A stretch of DNA of 64,000 bases from Drechslerella dactyloides (GCA_020064725.1 JAGTWJ010000003.1:124001-188000), one strand, 5' to 3'. Positions 1 through 13,621 are shown, numbered from the stretch's first letter. Numbers and translations: made by a program. The notes: a model not told the origin generated them from the letters alone.

Positions 1-2302
1 AGGCCAAGGGCTTTAACCTAGGACGTATCAAATATGTCTCAAACAATCCTGAATTATGATTGTTCTCGTGGCGTTCTCCCGAGAGGCTCGTGTCCTATCT
101 TCAACCGGCCGCGTTTTCATCTCCCTTCCACGTTTTTGATGCCATATTTAATCGGTCACGAGGCGGCTATGCTAGGATCCCGGACCTTGTCAAGCCGAAG
201 CTACCTTGGCCTACAGGCTCGATTAGATAGATAGAGATAACCTTCGGTCATCGAAAGGCCTGGGGCACTAAAATTAAGCAAAGACGCGAAATACTTGCCT
301 ACTTAGAATCTGCTTACCCGTGTAAGATATCTCTCAACATACTTGAGTTTAGCTGCTTACCTGAAATATTAGTTGGAATGTTACGTATATAGCAGTTTAG
401 GTATCCTGGCGCACAAATCTCGTATGCATGCAGCTTGGTGTCGATCTCTCGCATGATTATCTGTTCTCCTTACTGCTATGTAGTAGAATCGACGCTCATA
501 TTCCTCAACCATGCGTACCTACACGCACTACCCATACGTGGATAGAATAACGGCAAACTACCCGGTCCTTCACCTCAATTCAATTCACCAGAGCATGCGA
601 ATACACCAAGTCGACCATTAATTATAGATGTCACTCTAGTTCAGGCTTGGGTTAACCTTACCTACAACGAATACTCATTTAGCCCTCGTGCTCAGATGTC
701 AGTCTCGAGCGCCAAAGTTCACTGAACTCTAAATGCATGCTCAAGTAGCTCTGGGCTTTCTGGGAAGAGTTCCGTAGTTCCAGTGTGTCAACTCATCCGA
801 CTCGCTTGATTGAGGCCTCCATCGGTCCCTTGCAAATTGAAGCCTGGGATGAATTAGGAAGCTCGATAGAAGAAGGCAGACACATCAAAACAGACACATC
901 AAATCTTTGACCCCTTTGAGCTAACAGCTCTTCGGCAATATTGTGCTCCGTCGAGTCGAGCAACAAGCAGGCTTCCGCTGGCGTCTGATAACAGCGAGAT
1001 GAGTTCCTATCTCATCAGTGTTACCCGTGGTACACATGCGCTACTAAGCGAGACATTCAAGGTGAATCGCACGGTTGCACCAAGCTGAGTTAACTTTGAA
1101 CTGAGGCTTTGGCTCAGAGGTTCAATGATACAATCTTCGGACGAAATTTTGCAACACTGAATTGTAAATCCATAAAGTAATCAAACATGTACAGATCAAT
1201 TTGGGGTCTTTTGAGGACTGTACTGTATTCTAGCGAGTATCGTAGCGACGTCGCATTCTGGATTCGACTGTACCACGTGTGCATGCAGAGCCATTCCCAA
1301 AAAAATCTGGAAGGGGTAGCAATCCCGCCAGGCAGAGCCCCTATAGGTGGATTAGGCTCCAACTTTGGTTCCTGTATGGTTGCGTATCTCGAAAGCCAGG
1401 ATCGTGATACCGCCGAGCTTGCCGAAGTCACATCATCAATATACCCTGGCAAGCTTGCATACAATACACAAGCGAATCAAGGCTCCATTAATTATGCTAC
1501 TTAGTACTACACTGAGCGACAGTCTTGGGAAGTTGAAATCGACATTCAGTTAACACGGTGTCTGAAAAATGGATGGACGCGGGAGCATGAGCCTTGTCGT
1601 AAGTACACGTCGACACTGCAGATATTGCCTGGAGGCGTTCAATCGGAGATATGACCGTTTCTTCCCCGCACACTGTTTCCGCAGGTCAATCTAAACTATT
1701 CAACCGTGCAGCTGCGAGGTGAGTGCTCCCAAAGCCAGGTGCAGCTTAGCTGCATGTTTTCTTTTGTAGACATTCAATTAATACAAGAACCTGGCTTCAT
1801 AGCCCCTCGTAGCACTCACACCAGGAATCTTGCTTCGTATTCGTATCTTCTGACCTTGCAGAGCATTGTCGTCGGGGATTTTACTCCCATGTGCATGTGT
1901 CTTAGATGCACAGACTAATAGACCTCACTCACGACGTGGTCTATGTGGTCTACCTGGTTGCAAATGAGACCTATTCTGCTACCTTCCCGTATACATGCAA
2001 GATCATCCCCAGTTCCTGCCTCAATACTTACGGATCTAAGCTTGAAGTACGGCAGAATGTCTCTAATCCGCGAAATGCTTTTTCACGAGATGAGTTGCAT
2101 GGGATGAATACTCGGTTATATAGCACTGGTGCTTGGACTGGCATAGCTGCTTACCGATGCATATGTAAGCAAAACATATCTAGTTCCTGCATGATGAGCG
2201 TAAGGAATGCAAGACATCTATAAGACTACTTAAGTAATTGACATGACGGGATGCGCGGATTCCTATGACGGGTACATGCAGGCATGCATAATGGACATGC
2301 AT
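1..2302. other. Gene-free stretch at the left edge
   Basis: Only short overlapping frames (at most about 116 codons) occur, on both strands, with no recognisable protein motif, no convincing signal peptide and no chain of spliced exons. The sequence is moderately AT-rich, without obvious tandem repeats. It may hold the 3' flank of the reductase on its right and the promoter or tail of something outside the window. Confidence 0.6.
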
Positions 2303-3886
2303 TCACCTCTGTGTCCAAATCTGTCGCGCTCCCTGGGGCTTATTCTGCAGAATTTCTTCGATCTCCGCCATTACCCCATCCGTCAACTTCGGAATCACTT
2401 TTAAGGCCTTGCAGTTTTCTACTATCTGCTCAGGTTTGCTAGCTCCTAAAATGATGGAGCTAACATTCTTGTTCTTCGCACACCATGCCAAGGCAACCGC
2501 GGATATCGTAGTCTCCAACTTTTCCGCTATTGCTGTCAATTTCTTCACCTTCTCGATCTTCGCCTGTCCCTCAGGACCTTGTAGCTTGCTAATAGTGTCC
2601 TTGAAGAAGTCGCTTTCGCGAGCAAAGCGGGAATCATCAGGGATCCCGTCATTATACTTACCCGTGAGGACACCAGAATTGAGCGGAGACCAGACCGTGG
2701 TGCCGTATGCAAGGGAAGAGAACAAGGGGTCATATTCGACCTCGAAACGCTCTCGTACGAACATATTGTATTGTGGTCTGGGTGACCAACTGCCGTTAGC
2801 ACTGAGGTCTCAGATGAATCTGACATCTCCTAACGACTTACTGCTCCACGACCGGGGCAAGAAGATTGTACTTCTCAGCAATAAAGGTAGCTTCTTGGAT
2901 CTGGGCGGCCGTCCACTCAGACTAATTGAACCGCTCGCGTTAGGATATGAGACTCCATGGTAGCGTAAAGGACTTGCACATAGGAAAGGGGTGGAATCCG
3001 ATGAGCATACCGTGCCCCAGTAGTAGGCGAGATTAAGGTTTCTGATGATTTGTGTGAAACCCTCGACAATCTCTTTCATCGGAACATCAGGGTCCATGCG
3101 GTGAGCGAATACGATATCAACATAGTCTAATTGTAGGCGCTTGAGAGACTCCTTGAGACCCTCGACGAGATGCTTCTTTGACAAGCCACGGGTATTTGGT
3201 TCCTTCCTTCCTGTGCCAAAAAATATCTTTGCAAGTGATTAAATTTGAGCAACGTGTGCCGTTTGTGTGTGTGCCAATATTGGTAGATACAGACCTTAGT
3301 AGATATAACAAATCTGATCGACCGCAACTAAGGGTTAGCGGGAAGCAATGATACGCCGGCGATCAATGGAATAGACGTACTCATCCCTGGGCCAGTTAAG
3401 CTCTTTCAGAGCTTCGCCCTATGTGCACACAGGAATTGACCCGATTTGTTAGTCGGCAATAGCTATGTCGATCAGGATAAAGGCGAGGGATAGTGCCTGC
3501 CGACATCGCGGGATCATTCAATTGATTTGATTTCCCAAACATACCATTGCAATCTCAGACTCCCCTTTAAAGTAGCTCTCAGCGGTATCAAAGAAGTTGA
3601 TGCCATGGTCCCAAGCAGCTTTGAGGCACTCAGTGACCGGATTCCCCGTCACATGTTTACCATATGTCATCCATCCGCCTATATTTTTTATACGGAGAGA
3701 GAAAATTAGGAAATCATTTAGCCACTGGGTTGACCCAAACCGCCGCGTTCGGTTTCGATCATCTGAAGAACTCGCATATAACTCACCGAGTGAGAACAGC
3801 GAAACCTTTAACCCGGTTGGGCCGAGATAGCGGAACTCCATATCCTTGGGGTCGAAGGCTGAGACGGGGGATAGAGAGGACGCCAT
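2303..3886 (-). CDS. Aldo/keto reductase, voltage-gated K+ channel beta-subunit type
   Basis: This is a predicted cytosolic NADPH-dependent oxidoreductase of the AKR superfamily, Kv-beta branch. Seven exons can be read on the minus strand: 3886-3787, 3678-3545, 3418-3381, 3313-3295, 3226-3011, 2921-2842 and 2777-2303. All phases match and give 353 residues, the usual family length. Visible family blocks are MEFRYLGPTGLKVS at the N-terminus, NFFDTAESY (catalytic Asp and Tyr), VISTKIFFGTG (catalytic Lys), LQLDYVDIVFAHRMD (His), TSEWTAAQIQEA, and PLNSGVLTGKYNDG near the C-terminus. All four AKR tetrad residues are present, so it looks functional. In fungi these proteins are usually stand-alone reductases; a role with a K+ channel is not implied. 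The start is the ATG before ASSLSPVSAF. Exons 3 and 4 are very small (38 and 19 nt), which automated gene callers could miss. The substrate cannot be told from sequence. Confidence 0.93.
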
Positions 3887-6800
3887 GGTGACGATTGGGC
3901 GACGGCAATAGATTCCTGGTCCTTGAAATAGGAACTGTGGTGGTTACTGGTGTCCCAAGTGTGAATCGCGGGGTTCGTTAGTCGTGGCGCGTGCCGCAAG
4001 TCGTAACTCGTGAAGATAAGAAGCGGGGTTGCTGCGCTACCACCTCAAGTCACCACTTTCCTCCCTGTTATATAACGCAATTCTACAGAATGTCTATTTC
4101 AGAGTTTTGCGACCTGGCCGCAGTTCAATGGGCGTTTGTAAGCAACTTCTACATTCGGATCGATGGCCATGGTGGGGCAGTTGGCAAACGGTGTTGACCG
4201 CAGACTGGCGCGAATTATTCTGCCGAAGCCAGCAGCTCAGAAGCTCGACGGCTAACCAGGGGAAGCGGACCTGTTACGTCACCAATGGCTCGAGATTAAT
4301 CAGCATGGTCTCAAGCTTCAAGCCCCAAGCTTGTTAATAGCCAATCTTCGGCTGAGAAATGCCGAGATGCGTCGACAGAATCGAGCGGTCGGAGTCAAGC
4401 GGGGAGCATTGTTGTGACGCTAACGTAGCTCAACGGAAAGACAACATCGTATTGTCGGCTAGCAGTGTGTTGTCGCTTGTCTAGCCTCTCCCGATGCAAG
4501 GGCACGCGGACCAAATCTTAGAGTCTTTAAGACGCAGCATAACTCTGTGTCCATGTGCACATGTGGCGCGAAGAATCCCGATTGCATCCTTTTTATCACG
4601 CACTCTCTCTCTCGTGAAATTCACATATTGCATTCGATTGAGGAGCTCTCGGGCTGTCGCTGCTGCTCGTGTGCCCAGTGCCACCAACTCGCCCTGGGCG
4701 GATGGGCGCTTCTGGCGTGCGCATGTGAGAGCTTGTGAATCTGTGTCTTCGTCAGCCTTAAATTCTAGACCTTGAGGGTCACAACATCCTTCTTCCCAAG
4801 AATCTGGGCGCTACGCTTTGGCCTCAGCTGGCTCGCGCATGATATCCGGAAAAAGGGTTTCGGGTTTGGCTGTGGTTGGAAGTGTTCCACAACTCTCCTG
4901 CCGGGGGCACTGTGCCATTGCAGCTGCAGCAGCGGACGGCTGAACTCGAAAAAAAAAGAAAGAAAGAACGAAAGCCCTCAGCGTCCCCGACACTACAGCT
5001 GCGAATGACAGTCAGGAGCACCGCTTAGCACCTCTAGTTTGCAATTGGCAAAAGCTACACCGTGAGTCGTTGTGTCGATTTACTTGCGATGCTAGGTCTC
5101 AAGACAGGGAATCTGCGCCCAAGAGAACCTCGATTCATAAAAATTCTTCATCATGCGTCCCGTTTCGAAACATCCCGGTGCAAAATGCAGTTTGTGCAAA
5201 GTGCTCGTATTGGTGAAGCATTTATACTGAAGCAGGAGCTGTGTCTCATATATAGCGTCGTCATGGATAACAATATGTTTCCAGAGCCTCCTCTTGGTCT
5301 AAATGCGGCCTCTCGGGCCTGACGGCATATACCGCTTCTCTGCGCTTGATAATGCTTTTCTTGACAAACGATCGATCAAGATCTCGCAATGTTTATCACA
5401 ACCACCCTGCCAGTGGCCCATGGCCTTAAGGTCCCGGCACCGCCATATACCTGCGCATGGCTCCCATTACGGGTTGCATACTGAGATAACCCCCACGGAT
5501 GGGATTCCACGCGTCGTCGAGTTCAAATTGTCCTTTCCTATCCTGACGGGTGCTTCCGAGGCGCTAGGCGGCTGCAACTCTGTCCAACGGCTGATCCGGC
5601 ACTTGGAGCTCAGTACCCAGTTCCCCACGAATTGTGATTTTCGAAGATCGAAGGTCTGTATCCAGTGTCAGTTTCAACCGTTACTTGATCATCGATCTCG
5701 TCAGACCTCTTAGCAAAACTTGCTCACCGCGTTCTGTAAAGTTTACCTGGTGGTATCGTTCGGGTGGACGAGCCCTCAACTGGCTTTCTGAACCCATCGA
5801 GTTCGCAGTTACCTGCTAAGTTCCGAGAACGACGATCAACATTGCATCCTATGTAAATCTGCATCCAATATGCACAGGCGGATGCAGAGACGGCAAAGTT
5901 TCACCCAGAGCGCCTGGTTTGATCGATTAAGCCCAGCTACGCATTTACATCGGTATACTACTCGGCAGCTCAACAATTAACGAAACTCGGCTCTGAGAAC
6001 ATTGGAAGGTGGGATAAGCGGCACCCTGATTATGCGTGATCTTAGGGTTTCTATGCATTAAAAAGGGAGCCGACGAGTAGATGTTTATTCTTTAGGTAAC
6101 TGTAACTATACGTATATATTGGACGAGTTGAATAGGTATCCCAAGTATCTATACTTAAGCATGCGTCGCCCGTCGGCACTGCAATGGATTCATGGAGTGA
6201 GCGGATCGTGTACATGTACACATATCTGAAGTTTCATTGGTTGCCGGCTGGGGATTGGCAAGTTCGAGAAGAGGCACCCATGGCTTTCGATTGAGCGAAA
6301 TCGTTCTGGGTATACAGGTATTTCACGAAATCGTAGTCTCCGGGGCGCTGCCCTCCGAGCTTGGCGGAGACGAAATCGGCTTATCAGAATTTAAACAGAA
6401 TCGATCTTGGAGCAGCGAGGGCGCCTCGCCAGTTGTAGAGATGTGATCAGTATGCAGCAAGGAACATGCAGCATGCAGTCTTTCCTTCTGCACACATACG
6501 GTGATGCATTCACACAAGTCGGCATGAATGGGGGTTCTCTTGGAATAGTTATCACTCCTTGTGCAAAACCTGGTTCTAGGCAGGGGTTGGGGCGTTTTGC
6601 TTCCTGGTGGGGCTGAACATTGTCGTCGAATTTGGCGATAGTTCCAACTCGGTTGCGTGGCGGTTGACGAATGAGCAAGCACTGAAGCCGAATATCCCGC
6701 ACTGATTGCCCTGACTCTATCTTTAGAAGACTTCCACCCTCTCGGTTCGCCCGCCGTCGCCACGAGGCTTAAGGCGCAGAATATAGTTGTATTTGAACGT

Positions 6801-8669
6801 CAGAGTACGAAGTAATTCCGTGCTCGATACGATTAGCGCTAACAGATATCAACTGATATCGAAAGGATGCTTGTTCCGGACGGCAAGCATTTCAGAGTCG
6901 ACGAGTGTCTCCAAAACCAAAACCAAAGGTTGGTTGATGATACTGGAGCCCTTATACTCGTATTGGTACATGTATATAGCAAGCTTCAGTGCGCTTTCCG
7001 CTAGCCTATATCAAAGCAATAAAACGTGACAGAAGTTAAATTGTGCATAATTTTGATAAGCTTGCAGATAACCGCTTCATTCGGTACAAAAGCAATTTGG
7101 AGCACAGCTGGGTGCTGCACAGACTTCGGTGATGTGATGACAATCAGCTATCGCGAATTCAGAGTGTCAGCCAAGCAGGACTCAATTAATTGCCAGGTCT
7201 TGGTGCGCGGTATAATGGCTCGAGAAACAAACCGCTGAATCCTATCGGCGATCTCCCATCCGAGTTCTCGCATCAGAATGTTTGGTTACCGGAAAGGCCC
7301 TCGGTGGAGCTCGTTTTTCGCGACCGGAATCAATTTGAGCTACTTGATCCGAACTCTTCTCGGAGGGCGGCTCGGTTACGATCATCGAGGTTCTGTGTCT
7401 TTCGATGCAAGGTTTCGCGTTCGGAGAGGTGCCCCTGACTAAGCCACCAATCTTCGTCTTCGTCTCCCCGGTGCCTTAGTTCTTTCGATGCCCCTATCGT
7501 CGGCCGATTGAGATGCCTGGTATCGGGAATCCGTCGACGAAGGCGAACCCGTCGTGCTATCCCGATCGATCGATCGATCGTGCGCGACAGCTGGGAAATA
7601 TTTGACGTGCAGGTCCAACAGCGACAATCGGCTTGGTTACTTTAAAGCTTTTTTGACGTTTTTGTCTTCGAAGGAACCGGTGCAATGGAGAATTCCTGCG
7701 TTGTGCGACGACCCAGTCAAGCTAGTATACGAGGACGGGCCACCGCCAGATGCTACACAAAACACTCGATCGGTGCGCCCGCCCGCCAACAAAGCTCACA
7801 AATTTGCCAATGTCAAACCTGGACCCCCAAGATGCGCCCAAGACGGCAGAGCAAGCAACTTGCAAAAGATGATAGCAGACGTATTGGAGGTTCGGCCAAA
7901 TTCGCCCCCTGCGCTGGCCTGTTGCGCTGCGGCTGATATCTCTCTCACTTCGCTTTTGAGACCCATGGACACCCCTGGCACGGGTTACCTCTGTATTGGG
8001 CCCACCCTTGATGTTGCATAAATGCGTTGGTTCAATCTTGGGCACGTCAAGAGCGCAAAGCGCATGTGGACCCCAGGCCATTTTCCTTTTTCTCGACCGC
8101 CGGCCAGAGTCACCAACCCAACAAGGGGAGCCGTGGGCGCAAGTTTTGCGGTCCGTGGTCAGGCCCAGGACGTTGGCGTGTCCGCCGAGCGCGAAGGCAT
8201 GCTGCCCATCCCGGCTGATTTCTCATTGAACCTGCGAATTTGCCCATTTTCAGTGTTTCTTTGTTAGATCTTTTCTGCTGCCCCGTTCGAACGGGCGGTC
8301 CGCGTATCTCAATAGTCGGAGAACCAGTGCGCAGCATCAACGGGCAACTGGCTCTCTGGCACCATGGCTTGCTGCTGCTAAGGCCAATTCGTCCGTTATA
8401 ACCACCAGGTCTTTCACTTCTCCGATCAGCCCTCTCTCTCGTTTTGTTCCCCCCACAGTCTCGACGATTTATCTGGCTGGAGCGAGTGCAGTTTGCCTGG
8501 TGCGGCATCCACAGGCTTATATTTCTTGGGGTGCAGGGCTCCGGACAACTCGTCCATATATAACCACAGGCCTGTCGTTCCATACGGTCTCTCGTTCCAC
8601 AGCTCTTCGCTCATTGAACCCGGCACTCGCTTCGGGTTTCGATATATATCGGCCATTCTTTTTTTCAAA
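3887..8669. other. Long intergenic stretch, no recognisable gene
   Basis: About 4.8 kb between the divergent AKR gene and the WSC protein gene. Open frames up to about 157 codons exist on both strands, but they overlap one another and show no family motif, signal peptide or splice chain. A short (ATCG)n run lies near 7560-7580. The right end (about 8400-8669) is pyrimidine-rich with a CATATATAACC box near 8553 and is probably the promoter of the downstream gene. Confidence 0.55.
8550..8564 (+). promoter_or_regulatory. TATA-like box of the WSC/propeller gene
   Basis: A CATATATAACCAC element lies about 115 bp upstream of the ATG at 8670, followed by CT-rich sequence typical of fungal core promoters. 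Assignment rests on position and sequence only. Confidence 0.35.
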
Positions 8670-11600
8670 ATGGTCTCCCTACGGAGGCTTGCCCTGTTGG
8701 CATCGTGCCTCACTCACTCGCTCGTGAGCGCCGGTGGAGCACCGACAGACTCTTATCGAGATGCGGACGAAATGCAATCGAGTTATATGGACAATCACAA
8801 CATGGACCCGAATATAGTGAACAGCCCAGTGTTTGGCATGCTCTGGTCGAAAACATACAAGCCAGGGGAAAAGTTCTTCGCGAAGCCTTTGATCTTTACG
8901 TCTAGCAAAGGCCTTAACGGTAACAAACCGGTCGTGATCCTGTGCTCCGCCATGAACAACATCTACGTCGAAGACGCAAAAAACGGAGGCTCTCTGGGAA
9001 CCATCGCACAACGAAACTTGGCTGCGTTTTTCACACAGGCCGATGCCGATAATTGTCCCGACCTTGGTGGCCCTGCTGGCATTATTGGAACTCCCGTCAT
9101 AGACCCTGCTTCCGAGGTTATGTACCTCTTCAGTAAGAGCTATGCAGACACCTCTGGTGGGACACAGGGAACTGCCAACGGGCGGTATCGATTCCACGCC
9201 ATTGACATCAACAGCCCGACGCTTGCCGACCTTTCAGGTTATCCCATTGTGATCGATGGCTCAATTGCGGACAATGATCCGGGGATCCATTTCTTTGGCG
9301 GTGTTCAATTGCAGCGGCCATCGTTGCTGTTGAGAGGCGGGGTTGTTTATGGGGGCTTCGGATCGGTAAGTTCTCCAGCAGTCGTTTAGCCTGACTCGCG
9401 ATCCCTATGAACTCGCTGCGGCGCTGTCAGGAGAAATTACGCGGTTTGCGCCGTCAGGTGGCATGACCTGACCATTTGGACCGCTAAATGTTCAAGTCTG
9501 TCGCCGAATATTTTTTCCGGATTGCAATTGCCCCAATCGCTCTAGCGTGGCCCCAATGCAAGGGCGGCTCTTGGATGCCGAAGCAAAGCTCCTTCCATCC
9601 GCTTTTTCACGTCGCATTTTTTGATATTTAGGCGGCATTGCATTGGCTTCGCATCGGCGCCCCACATGCCTCTTGCAAATTCCAACACCAACACAAGTCG
9701 GGGAAAAAATCGTGGCGTGCGAACAGGGCTAACATTCACCGGGTACCACATTAGCACTGCGACAAGTTCAATTTTACCGGGGCCATCGTCGGCGTTAACG
9801 TGGCCGACAAGCGGGTCGCGACGTACTGGTCGACTGAAATCAGTCCATGGCTTCTCCCAGGAGGCATCAACGATTGGACCCAGAGCTCCGGGCAAGGTGG
9901 GATCTGGATGGGTGGCACTGGCCTCTCATCCGACAGTGGGAGCAGATTCTTTTTCTCAACTGGCAATGGCAAAGGGAAACAGGCACAGAAAGGCCAATCT
10001 TTGGACGGAAAGTCCTTCCAGATCGGGACCCTCGGAGAAGCTATCGTCAACCTCCGCATTGGAAGTGACGGCAAAGTTGCACTCCAAGACTGGTTTCAAC
10101 CCTACGACTATGCCTTATTCGATAACAACGATGAAGACTTGGGATCTGCCGGGGTCATGTTGCTCGACACTGGTACTTTCAAAGGGACAGGTGTCAGCAA
10201 GATGGCTGTTACTTATGGTAAAAATGCCTACGTAAGCTACTCCCCAAGATCGGAGGTTCGGAAAGCTAGGGCGGCTTGCTGATGTTTCATAATGTCTAGA
10301 TGTACGTCATGAACGCAGATGACCTGGGTGGATTTGGCAACGGACCAGGCGGTGGGGATAAAGTCATTCAAACTATCAACACTGGGGCTTCTACCTTCGG
10401 CGGTTCTGGCTCTTACCCTCTGGATGGTGGCTATATGTATGTGTGCATTCATCCCCAGACGTTCAACTATCGACGCATCAGCAGTTTCGTCGGCTAACAA
10501 TTCAACTTTCGTGTATAGCTACTTTGTCCCATCGACCACGCCCATTCAAGCGTACAAACTTGGCTTTAAAGCCGACGGGACTCCTCAATTCTCTTTCGCA
10601 GGAGCCAGTGTAAATGCGATCAGCGGTCGCATCGGTCCTCCCACGGTCACATCCTATAAAGGCCAAGCCGGAACGGGCATCGTCTGGGTTGCTGACAATA
10701 ATGCCGGCTTAGTTGCCTTCAAAGCCGTTCCCGAAAATGGAGTGCTTGTCAAGCTCAACACACCGTCAACCGGAGGGTTGAATAAGTTTCAGCGTCCAGC
10801 TTTCGGTGATGGGACAGTTTATGTCACTAACTCGAATGGCAAAGTGATGTGCCTTGGAAGTCCAGTCAATCTCCCTTTGAATTGCACCAGCATTGACTAT
10901 GGTGATGTTCCATTTGGAAACACCAAAACCGGCACTGTTACTTGCCAAACTACAACTTCTCTCAAAGTCAACTACATCGTACTGGATGACGCTGAACACA
11001 CCGCCAGCAACAGCTCCCTGCCAACTGCTCAACTTGCCGCCGGTGCTCAGTTTTCCTTTCAAGTCACCTGGACTGCTTCGGAAGATTCTCCCGGCATTTC
11101 AACGTCAAGTGTTACGATCAATGTAACCCCGCAGCAAGCAAATCAATTCACAAACAACGTCCCTGTCGGCCTCAAAGGCAATGTTGTGAGCGAAGGAGCA
11201 TATATCACAGTTTCCCCGGTGCATTACTCCTTCAGCCCTATCATTGTGGGCACACCGAGTGAAGCTGAGGGTCAATCAGGCACGTTCTTGCTTGGAAACG
11301 CTGGTCTTGAGACCATGACAATCGTTGGCTATTATTATTCCGAAGATGGCACGACCTACCATAACCTTACCAAGAACAGCACAGACAATACCTACTGGGT
11401 CGTCGGCTCCGGCTTCAACGTGGAGGCTGCTTCGCTACCCGTCATTGGGAGCACCCTAGGACCAAATGTCCAGACGACTGTTTCCATGCAATTTTACAAT
11501 GTGAGAGGAGGATCCACCAGCTACGGCAGTGCGCTCTTCATCGCTACGAACGGCGGCATTGGCCGTATCACTTTGTCAGGAACGGCGTCCGCTTCCCCCA

Positions 11601-13621
11601 AGGCCCAAGTTGCGGTGTCCACACCTGAAGGCTTCTGGAACAACAACTGGCAGGAAACTACCGATTTTAGCTCCGTTGAAGCCGTACCAGGCAACAAGGC
11701 GTATCGTACAATGAGAGTCTGCAATTTGGGCGGTAGTATCCTTGCAGTCACCAAGTCTAAGCCAGTATCCACCCCCTATCTCTATGCAGACATCGAGACT
11801 GCGTTTCCAGAAGGTCAGCAGATCGCGCCAGGGGATTGTGCATACGCCAACGTCACATTCACTCCGGGTATTGCATACATTAACACGCAACCCCTTACCG
11901 TCACTGGTAGCTTCGTCCTGAACTTCAATGACCCGACCTGGGGAGGAGAAAATTTCGTCAACTTCCAAGGGACAGTTATGCCCAGGCAAGTCGGCCCGCT
12001 TCATGGCAACCTTGCTCTGTATCAATTTGCCGGCTGCTACAAGGACTCTGTCTGCGGGCCCAATGGTAACTCTCGTTGCTTCAACCAGGCACCATCCTCC
12101 GATACGAACGAAGCCTCAGAGTGCATCGCCAAATGCCGGGCACTTGGGAAGCCTATTGCGGCTACCGAGTATACGAGAGAGTGTTGGTGTGGCACAGCCA
12201 TGGCCATGCCTCCCCGCGCTCCGCCTAATTTTGTTGATTTTGCAGGGCTTCAGTCCAAGTGCAACTATGTTTGTCCCGGGGATAAATCCAGTCCACTCCA
12301 GTTCTGTGGTGGAACGGGGACCCTCATGAATGTTTACTATGACACTACCAATGTCACGGTCTCATCATCCTCCAGCTCGTCGACTACGGTGAGCTCAACC
12401 TCGTCCACCGCGTCGTCGTCGACTTTGAGTCAGACTACAACCACCACAACCACGACAGTGGTGACGACAATCTCCACTGCTATGACCACAGCCTCGCCGC
12501 CGACCACAACGACAACGGCGACTGCAACGACCACTACCACTACTACCACTACTACCACGACGTCAGCACGACCTACTGGCCCAATTCACGTTCCTGGAAA
12601 CGTCAATTACACTTGGGCTGGTTGCGTTAGTGAACCGGCCACCGGCCGTGCTATGACCCAATACATCGGAAGCCAAGCTACCGTGATGACCGTCGAATTA
12701 TGCCTAGAATATTGTAACGGGAGCAAATTTATCGGGTTGCAATACGGCCAGGAATGCTGGTGTACTTCCAATTCTAACCCGAACTTCGGAGCCACCCTTG
12801 CCGACAACAAATGCAACATACTCTGCAAAGGTGACTCGACGGAGTACTGTGGTGCCGGGAGGATATTTGATCTCTACCAGCTACGGTCAGATACAACCCG
12901 CAGCGGTACTACTACGACCACCACTACGACTTCGTCGACTAGTATAGTTATTCCATCATCATCAAGTCCGACGACAACTACAGCTACAACTACTACAACT
13001 ACAACTACAACTACAACTACAACTACAACTACAACTACAACTACAACTACAACTACTACCACTTCGCCTACCACCTCTCCTACCACTTCGCCTACTACCT
13101 CTCCTACCACCACTACCACCATTACTACTACCACTACCACCGCTGCTCCCTCAAGCTCACAAACGACCACAACGGCTGCCAGCACGACCACTACTGCTTC
13201 TACGCCGCCTGTGTCAGACCCGACATCAATTCCTACCACTATGACGCCCTTTGCTCTCGGCTACTATTCGCTTGGCTGCTACTCAGATCATATTTCAGGG
13301 ATTAACGTGATGACAAAATTGAATGCCAACGATTCTATGAATGTCGAGTCATGTTTATCTCTAGCAAAATCAAAGAGTGCGCCTTTCGCCGGTTTAGAGT
13401 ATGGTCGGGAATGCTGGACCGCTAGCGCAACAACCTTCCCGGCGCTAATGACGACTAGCGGGAGCGGTGCTTGCACTTTTGCATGCAAGGGCAACTCTAC
13501 TCAGTCCTGCGGTGGACGGTATATGCTCAATTTATACTATTCCCCTCCAACTCCGACTCCCACTGCAAAGAAGCAAAGAAAGCGTTCCGGAAGGTTATAT
13601 GGCGATCTTGGCCCCAATTAA
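8670..13621 (+). CDS. Large secreted protein: quinoprotein-like beta-propeller, Ig-like modules and three WSC domains
   Basis: Four exons (8670-9365, 9755-10231, 10300-10436, 10519-13621) encode 1470 residues. Residues 1-20 look like a signal peptide (MVSLRRLALLASCL..). Residues of about 50-550 resemble PQQ-dehydrogenase-like propeller sequence, with blocks such as GIIGTPVIDP, GGVVYGGFGSHCD and GGIWMGGTGL. Two beta-rich segments at about 553-660 and 660-930 resemble ASH/choice-of-anchor Ig-like modules (SIDYGDVPFGNTKTGTV). Three WSC domains follow at about 938-1044, 1131-1226 and 1350-1448; each has the GC[YV]..C..C..EC[W]..C..C.G....CG pattern, separated by long Thr/Ser linkers likely to be O-mannosylated. 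The protein ends in a basic tail (KKQRKRSG) with no membrane anchor. WSC domains in fungi occur in wall sensors and wall- or glucan-binding enzymes, so wall attachment is inferred. A catalytic role for the propeller is unknown. Intron 1 is long (389 nt) for this window; the join restores the conserved FGSHCD block. Confidence 0.88.
12995..13111 (+). repeat. Coding microsatellite/minisatellite in a WSC linker
   Basis: A run of the hexamer ACAACT (reading Thr-Thr) from about 12995 to 13052 is followed by about four copies of a 12-bp unit near ACCACTTCGCCT (reading SPTT). The repeats keep the frame of the gene. They lengthen the Thr-rich spacer between WSC domains 2 and 3 and are likely to vary in copy number between strains. 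Confidence 0.85.

Noticed and set aside
12874..13239. Val-rich 121-codon minus-strand frame
   Set aside because: It is the reverse reading of Thr-coding ACN repeats in the WSC protein linker.
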